From the NCBI GenBank assembly GCA_029012085.1, contig JAQXLK010000212.1:1-39601 (forward strand): a stretch of 39,601 nt of DNA, in the 5' to 3' direction. Positions 34,824-39,601 of the stretch are shown in pieces. Within the stretch, counting starts at the first letter, position 1; every line of letters starts with the position of its first letter. Origin of the DNA: Clostridiales bacterium. GTDB lineage: Bacteria; Bacillota; Clostridia; Lachnospirales; Lachnospiraceae. A program made the position numbers and the translations under genes. The notes under the pieces were generated by a model. That model made no database searches and had not been told where the DNA came from. It worked only from the letters and a program-made list of their open reading frames with translations.

Positions 34824-35777
34824 TTATTCTGTTATAGACATTAAGTTTTGAGCCATCTGGTTCAGCTCTTCAATGATGGAACCAACTTCGCTGGTAATTT
34901 CGCTGTTCTCAGAGGTGGTTTCAAAGGTTTCATTGGAATGTGCAGTAACTTCTTCTGTTGCGGCAGAAATGGTTTCGATTCCTTGTGCAATCATGTCATT
35001 GGCATCGGTAAGTTCGTTTACTAACTGATTCAGCTGCTCTGCCTGCTGAGCTACTTGACTGGTGCGGTCTGTAATCTCGACAAAACTTTTAGCTGTGTTA
35101 TTTGCAGCAACATTCTGCTCCTCAGCATTTTGAATCATCTGTTCAATTACAGCAATTACCTGAGAAAGCTCAGTGGAAATGTTACCGATTAGTGAGGTGA
35201 TATCCACTGTAGCTTGTTGTGTCTGGGTTGCTAAATTCGAAATCTCGGAAGCTACTACGGCGAATCCACGTCCAGCCTCCCCTGCTCTTGCAGCTTCAAT
35301 GCTGGCATTCAGTGACAGCAGGCTGGTCTGAGTTGTAATTCCGTTAATAAGTTCAATAATGGACTGCATCTGGTCTGTATATGTACTAAGTTCTTCTAAT
35401 TCACGGGATACATTCTCATTTGCTTCATTGGATATATTAACATGCTCGATTAACTGTTTGATGTTTTCCTGAGAGGACATTAATTCATTCTGTGTTTCAT
35501 CAATGTTACTCGTAATGGAATGAAAAGCATCTTCTACTTTTTTTATCGTGTTCTGAATTTGACCGGTTTTTTCAAGCTGAATTTGAATGGAATCGGAGGT
35601 TTCGTTCGTTCCCTGTGCAACTTCTTCCATGGAAATCAAGGTCTTATTTGTGGCAGTTGCTAATAATTCCATTTTCTCTGATACAACACCGATGTTGGAT
35701 GTAATCTGCTGGGAAGCCTGCAGGATATGCTCCATTAACTTTGCTGCATGTTCCTTTTCCTTTTCAATTGCCTGCAA
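34824..35777 (-). CDS. Chemoreceptor signalling domain, 3' part of a frameshifted gene
   Basis: 317 residues from the first in-frame start (TTG at 35777), which has no ribosome binding site. The sequence is the cytoplasmic coiled-coil of a methyl-accepting chemotaxis protein, with the hairpin tip [27 protein letters not shown] that contacts CheA and CheW. Reading frame and content show it to be the continuation of the membrane part encoded at 35735-36304 in the other frame; the two join as one 493-residue protein if the ribosome slips back one base at AAACCCA (35786-35792). As it stands it is either translated by frameshifting, or a broken gene. No chemotaxis or flagellar genes are in the window. 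Confidence 0.85.
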   Translation of the reverse strand: MQAIEKEKEHAAKLMEHILQASQQITSNIGVVSEKMELLATATNKTLISMEEVAQGTNETSDSIQIQLEKTGQIQNTIKKVEDAFHSITSNIDETQNELMSSQENIKQLIEHVNISNEANENVSRELEELSTYTDQMQSIIELINGITTQTSLLSLNASIEAARAGEAGRGFAVVASEISNLATQTQQATVDITSLIGNISTELSQVIAVIEQMIQNAEEQNVAANNTAKSFVEITDRTSQVAQQAEQLNQLVNELTDANDMIAQGIETISAATEEVTAHSNETFETTSENSEITSEVGSIIEELNQMAQNLMSITE

Positions 35778-36304
35778 ACGTGCATTGGGTTTGCTTCCAT
35801 TACATGAGAGCTTGCTATTGAATATAAAGTAAACAGGATAAGTGAACCGATTCGAATTTCAATGTTTGGTAAATCTTCAGAAGCAATCTGATGGGTAATC
35901 CCGGTATAAATGACTTGACCAACGTTAGAAAGTAAGATTGCTCCAGTGAATCTGATTAACAGTTTGGCATCGTTATAGCAAAATAATACGGTACCTACTA
36001 CAATGGCATATACATAGGCAACGGGTGAAATGGTAGTAAAAATAATAAAAGTATAAAAAATCCAAAACCCGACTGGCATACATCGTTTTACGATAGGTGT
36101 ATCATAATCTTTTCTGTAAGAAAACAGACAAACGAAAAATGGTACCAAAGCCAATAAACTAAAAATTAATAAATATGAAATTGTACGGCTTTTCTTGAGC
36201 ACTTCAATTATGTAACAAATGATTAAAGTAACATTCATAAAGCCATAAGCAAAAAGGGCTGCGCCGTTACAGCGTTTCATGTCGGAATAATCTTTGTAAT
36301 TCAT
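35735..36304 (-). CDS. Chemoreceptor membrane domain, 5' part of a frameshifted gene
   Basis: 189 residues, with six hydrophobic segments (about 14-34, 41-61, 75-94, 96-112, 117-137, 150-166) and no large outer domain, so sensing would be through the membrane. GAGGAGG precedes the ATG at 36304. The protein runs out of frame at residues 173-189 ([15 protein letters not shown] does not resemble the family), just where the coiled-coil should begin; the coiled-coil is in the -1 frame. Adding one A after CCC, or a -1 slip at AAACCCA, gives the smooth junction [15 protein letters not shown]. See the following finding. Divergent from fprA, sharing a 198-bp control region. Confidence 0.85.
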   Translation of the reverse strand: MNYKDYSDMKRCNGAALFAYGFMNVTLIICYIIEVLKKSRTISYLLIFSLLALVPFFVCLFSYRKDYDTPIVKRCMPVGFWIFYTFIIFTTISPVAYVYAIVVGTVLFCYNDAKLLIRFTGAILLSNVGQVIYTGITHQIASEDLPNIEIRIGSLILFTLYSIASSHVMEANPMHVCRQLKRKRNMQQS

Positions 36305-36429
36305 AAGTTCCTCCTCAAATGTAAAAAATATTATGCAGCAATTTTGATTATTATGTGGCTGGCTGCAGTCACCGCAATATATTTATTACTCTTATTTTAC
36401 CACGAAATACCATTGTACTGCAATGAAAA

Positions 36430-36466
36430 CTTCAAAGTAGACATAAGCATTTCTTTGAAGTATAAT
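36430..36466 (+). promoter_or_regulatory. fprA promoter with flanking inverted repeat
   Basis: TAGACA at 36438-36443 and TATAAT at 36461-36466 are 17 bp apart. The perfect inverted repeat CTTCAAAG (36430-36437) / CTTTGAAG (36453-36460) brackets the -35 and abuts the -10 box, an arrangement expected for an operator. The fprA start codon is 37 nt after the -10 box. Confidence 0.65.
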
Positions 36467-36502
36467 TTGTATAAAAATACATATCAAAAGAGGAGGAACA
36501 AT

Positions 36503-37660
36503 ATGAGCAGCAACATTACGAATAGTGTATTTTATGTAGGTGTCAATGATAAAGACATTGATTTGTTTGAGGGACAGTATATTGTACCAAATGGAATGGC
36601 ATATAATTCCTATGTTATTATGGATGAAAAGATTGCCATTATGGATATGGTGGATAAGAGAAAATCTAAAGAATGGATGGATAATCTGGAAGAAGTATTA
36701 GGTGACAGACAGCCGGATTATTTAATTATTTCCCATATGGAGCCGGATCATTCTGCATATCTTAATGATGTTCTTGCAAAGTATCCTGCTATGCAGGTGG
36801 TTTCGAATGCAAAGCTCTTTGGCATGATTCCACAGTTTTTTGATGTGGATATTGAGAACAGAAAAGTAGTAGTTGCAGAAGGAGATACGCTTACACTTGG
36901 TGAACATACCCTTCAGTTTATGATGGCTCCTATGGTGCACTGGCCGGAGGTTATGGTGACTTATGAGTCAGCAGATAAGATTTTGTTTGCAGCAGATGCC
37001 TTTGGTAAGTTTGGTACATTAGATACGGATGAGGATTGGGCTTGTGAAGCAAGACGATATTATTTCAATATTGTCGGTAAGTATGGTATGCCGGTTCAGA
37101 CCTTGTTAAAGAAAGCAGCAGCATTGGATATTCAGATTATTTGTCCGTTGCATGGACCAATTCTGACAGAGAATCTTCCATATTATATTGAGAAGTATCA
37201 GACATGGAGCAGCTATGAGCCGGAGGATAAGGGAATTTTTATTGCATATTGTTCCCTGCATGGAAATACAGAGAAGGCAGCAAAGGAGCTAGCAGCTCTA
37301 TTAGAAGCAAAGGGAGCACCAAAAGTTGTGGTTTCTGATCTTGCAAGAGAGGATCTGGCAGAGTGTATCGAAGATGCGTTCCGTTATGACCGTATGGTCG
37401 TGGCTGCACCAACATATGATGCAGGAATGATGCCGATTATGCAGGATTTCTTATATCATTTAAAGCTGAAGACATACCAGAAGCGTACGGTTGGTATCAT
37501 TGAAAATGGTTCATGGGCACCAATGGCAGGGAAGCTTATGAGAGAACAGCTAGAGACACTGAAAGATGTGAAAGTTCTTGACAATACAGTAACGATTAAG
37601 TCTACCATGAAAGAGGCTGACAAGGCACAGTTAGAGGCATTGGCAGATGCATTGCTATAA
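36503..37660 (+). CDS. fprA: FprA family A-type flavoprotein (flavo-diiron protein)
   Basis: 385 residues. Flavo-diiron proteins reduce oxygen to water or nitric oxide to nitrous oxide, protecting anaerobes. The N-terminal metallo-beta-lactamase-like domain holds the diiron site: H78-x-E80-x-D82-H83 (HMEPDH), then H in MVHWPEV, D in FAADAFGKF and H in CPLHGPIL. The C-terminal flavodoxin domain (from about 247) begins IAYCSLHGNTEKAAKEL for FMN binding and ends near 385; there is no rubredoxin or reductase extension, so electrons come from a separate partner. The ATG at 36503 is chosen because AGGAGG lies 6 nt upstream and the family starts there; the long upstream extension covers the promoter. 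Confidence 0.95.
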   Translation: MSSNITNSVFYVGVNDKDIDLFEGQYIVPNGMAYNSYVIMDEKIAIMDMVDKRKSKEWMDNLEEVLGDRQPDYLIISHMEPDHSAYLNDVLAKYPAMQVVSNAKLFGMIPQFFDVDIENRKVVVAEGDTLTLGEHTLQFMMAPMVHWPEVMVTYESADKILFAADAFGKFGTLDTDEDWACEARRYYFNIVGKYGMPVQTLLKKAAALDIQIICPLHGPILTENLPYYIEKYQTWSSYEPEDKGIFIAYCSLHGNTEKAAKELAALLEAKGAPKVVVSDLAREDLAECIEDAFRYDRMVVAAPTYDAGMMPIMQDFLYHLKLKTYQKRTVGIIENGSWAPMAGKLMREQLETLKDVKVLDNTVTIKSTMKEADKAQLEALADALL

Positions 37661-37684
37661 GATGCTGTTATATTAAAAGAATAA

Positions 37685-37740
37685 CCATTCAGAGCCCATC
37701 TCGATTCGAATTTGTTTCATCTCGAGATGGCTATGAATGG
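37685..37740. other. Long hairpin after fprA
   Basis: CCATTCA (37685-37691) and the following GCCCATCTCGA pair with TCGAGATGGC...TGAATGG (37721-37740), about 18 bp with one bulged and two unpaired bases. It is followed by A residues on the + strand, so it has the T-run on the - strand only. It may stabilise the fprA mRNA 3' end, or terminate transcripts coming from the right. Confidence 0.55.
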
Positions 37741-37749
37741 ATAAAAAAA

Positions 37750-37910
37750 ATGAAAGAAGATATGGATTAATCCGTATCTTCTTTCATGAGGGGGGAGAAT
37801 TCAGTACAACGTGTGTTGTACTATATGAAAAGTTCTTACAAGACATAGTATAGTCAAAAAGTGTGAACAAATTGTGTTATAAATTGAAAGAATTTATGAA
37901 GAAATTATGG
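37750..37910 (+). repeat. Intergenic module, copy B, with terminator-like palindrome
   Basis: Begins with a 38-nt near-perfect palindrome (37750-37787, arms ATGAAAGAAGATA / TATCTTCTTTCAT) that probably ends fprA transcription. It continues with GAGGGGGGAG, palindrome AGTACAAC-GTGT-GTTGTACT (37803-37822), ATGAAAA, ACATAGTATAG and GTGTGAACAAATTGTGTT to AATTTATGAAGAAATTAT. The order and spacing match copy A at 34047-34223 apart from the hairpin missing here. Together with the hairpin before it and the RNA gene after it, this accounts for the gene-free stretch 37661-38055. Confidence 0.65.
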
Positions 37911-37938
37911 AGAAAATAAAAAGGGGAAGAATATTTGT

Positions 37939-37967
37939 TTGACATAAAACAGAAGCGGTGTTATTAT
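37939..37967 (+). promoter_or_regulatory. Promoter of the antisense RNA
   Basis: TTGACA at 37939-37944 and TATTAT at 37962-37967 are 17 bp apart; a TATAAT at 37965 would be 20 bp away and is less likely. Transcription would start near 37975. Confidence 0.6.
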
Positions 37968-37974
37968 AATACAT

Positions 37975-38065
37975 ATAAAAAAGGTGCTACCGATGACGGT
38001 CGCCTGATGTTCATTAGTTATAAAAATAACCGCCAGTTTTATCAGGACAGGGCGGTTATTTTTTT
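37975..38065 (+). ncRNA. Candidate type I antitoxin RNA, antisense to the toxin mRNA 3' end
   Basis: A short RNA of about 90 nt is predicted from the promoter to the shared terminator. Its 5' part folds as GC-T-ACCG-ATGA-CGGT-C-GC (37986-38003), and its last 45 nt are complementary to the 3' end of the toxin mRNA, including the last codons and terminator hairpin. This is the arrangement of convergent type I pairs such as txpA/RatA. A 64-codon reading frame crosses the region but has no ribosome binding site. RNA existence is inferred from boxes and context only. Confidence 0.5.
38022..38063. terminator. Bidirectional terminator shared by toxin and antisense RNA
   Basis: AAAAATAACCGCC (38022-38034) pairs perfectly with GGCGGTTATTTTT (38051-38063), a 13-bp stem with a 16-nt loop. 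It has a T-run at the end in either direction, so it can end both the + strand RNA and the - strand toxin mRNA. The toxin stop codon lies inside its 3' arm. Confidence 0.85.
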
Positions 38066-38160
38066 GTGGTCTTATTGCTATTCGAACCAATCGCATAGCC
38101 AAGACCAAATGAGGTTAAGCAGAGACTAAGCACTGCAATCAAGTCAGCAATTGTAAGCAT
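38056..38160 (-). CDS. Small holin-like toxin peptide (type I toxin candidate)
   Basis: 34 residues: MLTIADLIAVLSL, then a glycine-containing hydrophobic helix to about residue 24, and a polar/basic tail (SNSNKTTKK). This fits the putative holin-like toxin family (Hol_Tox), small membrane peptides that damage the membrane when overproduced and are checked by an antisense RNA. The ribosome binding site AAAGGAGG (38170-38177 on the + map) lies 9 nt before the ATG. The stop codon is inside the bidirectional terminator and a convergent RNA overlaps its 3' end, as expected for a type I system. The 5' leader is long (about 125 nt) and carries a structured box shared with the antisense RNA. Too short for ordinary gene finders. 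Confidence 0.8.
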   Translation of the reverse strand: MLTIADLIAVLSLCLTSFGLGYAIGSNSNKTTKK

Positions 38161-38291
38161 AAGCAGAGTCCTCCTTTCTTAGATTTCACGAATGGAATGA
38201 ATCTATGTAATCGGAGCTATAAACTCTCCGCAAAAAGCGACCGCCATATACACGTCAATGTGTGGTAGCACCAGACGGTAAGTCCAAATGT

Positions 38292-38320
38292 ATTTTGTCA
38301 AATATATATTTTTATTTCAA
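38292..38320 (-). promoter_or_regulatory. Possible promoter of the toxin gene
   Basis: On the - strand, TTGAAA (+ map 38315-38320) and CAAAAT (38292-38297) are 17 bp apart. The -10 match is poor. It is the best pair upstream of the leader that carries the shared GGTGCTACC box. Confidence 0.3.
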
Positions 38321-38329
38321 GAAAAGGTT

Positions 38330-38349
38330 TTGTTTTATATATAAAACAA
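38330..38349. promoter_or_regulatory. Perfect 20-bp palindrome, possible operator
   Basis: TTGTTTTATATATAAAACAA is a perfect palindrome. It lies between the divergent toxin gene and the beta-helix gene, 10 bp beyond the candidate toxin -35 box and 53 bp before the start codon at 38403. Two-fold symmetry without loop suggests protein binding, not RNA structure. Confidence 0.5.
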
Positions 38350-38402
38350 TGAATTGATATATAGCGCAATTAGAAAATGTGATTTTGTTAGGGGGAAAGA
38401 AT

Positions 38403-39601
38403 ATGTTTAGGAGAAAGAGCGATCAAAAGCTACTCGGGGTAAAGCAACGGCAAGAAGGAAAAAAGGAACATGGGAGCAGGAAAGAAAAGAGCCACAGATT
38501 CCTGTTTGCCGGTGTGCTGCTAGGTATATTGTTAGTTGTCAGACAGAATGTTTTGGTGGTGTCAGCAGCGGATCCAGCAAATGCTCCAAAAAAAGGAAGC
38601 GTAATCGCCGGTTATCTAAAAGATCCGCAAATGGATGAAATTTGTGCCGAATATCGCTATCAGGCACCGGAGGGAGAAATTACAGCTACCTATAAAAGTG
38701 TTGCAGACATGAGAACAAATGCAGAAGAATTGCAGGCCGGGGACTATATCCGGACAGAAAATTATTACGAGAATGGTAATGGCGGCGGTGCAGTTTATCA
38801 GGTAGAAGCCTCATCCTATACCACAGATAACGGAGGAACCATTATCAATCTGCCGGGAGCATTCCGCTGTAAATTAGTTTCCGGAAACAGTACGGTTTCC
38901 CCAATGCAGTTCGGAGCTTACGGAGACGGCAAAACAGATGACCATGCGGCGTTACAGTCAGCATTGAAAGCCGGTTTTCAGACCGTTATTCTGGAGGGGC
39001 GCACCTATATCAGTAACGATACGATTTGGATGGAAAATTGCAATCATCTTTTGGTGGAAGGTATGGGAGCAACCATTACCTGTAATAATGATTTTGGAAG
39101 TTATCAGAAGGAAGGACAGGAAAATGATAAGCAACTATATGTATCAAAATGTGAGGATGTTACCTTTCGTCATATCCGGATTTTGGATGGACAGACAACA
39201 GACCACAAAAGAGGAATGGTAGGACTTCAATCAGTAAGAAATGTGGACATTACATATTGTACTCTTGATATTCCTGCGGGTATATCTTCAGATTCGGAGA
39301 AAGGGTCCTGTAATCTTTCTTTTGGTAATGGCTGGCATGATGTAAGCACAACCCACTGCGAGATTATCAATGAAAGCGGATTAAAGACCGGAGGAGCGAT
39401 TGGATATAATGATTGTTATGCTTCCGGCAGTGAAAATGCACTTTTTGAAAATAATGTCGTAAGATACAATGTAAAAGATGAAGTAATCGCCATTTTTTCC
39501 CATTCAAGAGCGGGTTCTGATTATTTTGGAAGAGACTCTTATATTCGAAATATTATGATACGGCACAATGAATTTTACGGTCCCAAAAGTGATAACTGGA
39601 A
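38403..39601 (+). CDS. Secreted beta-helix (pectate-lyase-superfamily) protein, partial
   Basis: The first 399 codons; the gene runs off the window end. A charged N-terminus (about 1-31) and a hydrophobic segment (about 33-54, ending VVSAAD) form a long signal peptide. From about residue 175, FGAYGDGKTDDHAALQSAL is the typical opening of the Pectate_lyase_3/right-handed beta-helix fold, followed by short strand repeats (HLLVEGMGATITCNND, DVTFRHIRILDG, NVDITYCTLDIPAG, NALFENNVVRYN). Such proteins bind or cut polysaccharides outside the cell; catalytic residues cannot be judged without the rest. GGGGGAAAG precedes the ATG. It may be a phage-tail-spike-like protein instead, but the signal peptide argues against that. 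Confidence 0.82.
   Translation, partial: MFRRKSDQKLLGVKQRQEGKKEHGSRKEKSHRFLFAGVLLGILLVVRQNVLVVSAADPANAPKKGSVIAGYLKDPQMDEICAEYRYQAPEGEITATYKSVADMRTNAEELQAGDYIRTENYYENGNGGGAVYQVEASSYTTDNGGTIINLPGAFRCKLVSGNSTVSPMQFGAYGDGKTDDHAALQSALKAGFQTVILEGRTYISNDTIWMENCNHLLVEGMGATITCNNDFGSYQKEGQENDKQLYVSKCEDVTFRHIRILDGQTTDHKRGMVGLQSVRNVDITYCTLDIPAGISSDSEKGSCNLSFGNGWHDVSTTHCEIINESGLKTGGAIGYNDCYASGSENALFENNVVRYNVKDEVIAIFSHSRAGSDYFGRDSYIRNIMIRHNEFYGPKSDNW

Noticed and set aside
37905-38108. 67-codon - strand reading frame overlapping the toxin's 3' end
   Set aside because: It overlaps the toxin in another frame and would be translated through the terminator; the 34-residue frame has the proper ribosome binding site and family features.
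37935-38129. 64-codon + strand reading frame across the antisense RNA and terminator
   Set aside because: It has no ribosome binding site and runs through the terminator stem and the opposite-strand toxin gene; composition is that of a chance frame.

Overview
The window looks like a chromosomal segment of an anaerobic, low-GC Firmicute, most likely in the Lachnospiraceae (Clostridia). The reasons are the SCIFF peptide with its radical-SAM maturase, a TIGR04086-type membrane protein, a fused SecDF, clostridial HemZ and FprA proteins, AT-rich intergenic DNA and AGGAGG ribosome binding sites. Almost all genes are on the + strand. The exceptions are a frameshifted chemoreceptor and a 34-residue toxin-like peptide on the - strand. 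No rRNA, CRISPR array, transposase or integrase was seen.

Layout. (1) 1-2835: small accessory block with an Rpn-type nuclease, an XRE regulator and an AAA ATPase preceded by a 29-bp tandem repeat lying over its promoter. (2) 3000-3072: tRNA-Lys(CTT). (3) 3193-16809: a phospho-signalling and surface locus. It holds a small membrane protein, a membrane-anchored solute-binding/VWA protein, an FHA protein, a PP2C phosphatase, a membrane Ser/Thr kinase with a TPR-like outer part, a membrane protein carrying 11 T-x-x-L motifs, a 1517-residue Ig-like surface protein and a HAD phosphatase. (4) 16927-29538: SCIFF neighbourhood and housekeeping genes (TIGR04086 protein, unknown membrane protein, scfA, scfB, secDF, recJ, bifunctional rel, metallo-beta-lactamase hydrolase, hemZ, HD-GYP protein). 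(5) 30021-34802: hisS, an unknown protein, aspS and a NUDIX hydrolase. (6) 34824-37660: broken chemoreceptor, divergent from the flavo-diiron protein gene fprA. (7) 37661-39601: repeated intergenic module, a probable type I toxin-antitoxin pair, and the start of a secreted beta-helix protein that runs off the window.

How the parts may work together. In the signalling locus the kinase and phosphatase would set the phosphorylation state of threonines, and the FHA protein would read it. The neighbouring protein with many T-x-x-L motifs is the obvious candidate docking partner. The VWA/solute-binding protein and the Ig-like protein would be the outward-facing parts. In the SCIFF block, scfA has its own strong promoter and is separated from scfB by a hairpin, so peptide is probably made in excess over its maturase.

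Most notable non-coding structure: four related repeats, each starting within 4 nt of a + strand stop codon (18436, 28793, 29541, 33986), one of them a 410-bp version with an insert of many hairpins; a second, different intergenic module present twice (34047 and 37750); and a convergent toxin/antisense RNA pair whose two RNAs share the same 5' hairpin boxes. All functional statements rest on reading motifs by eye; no database search was run.
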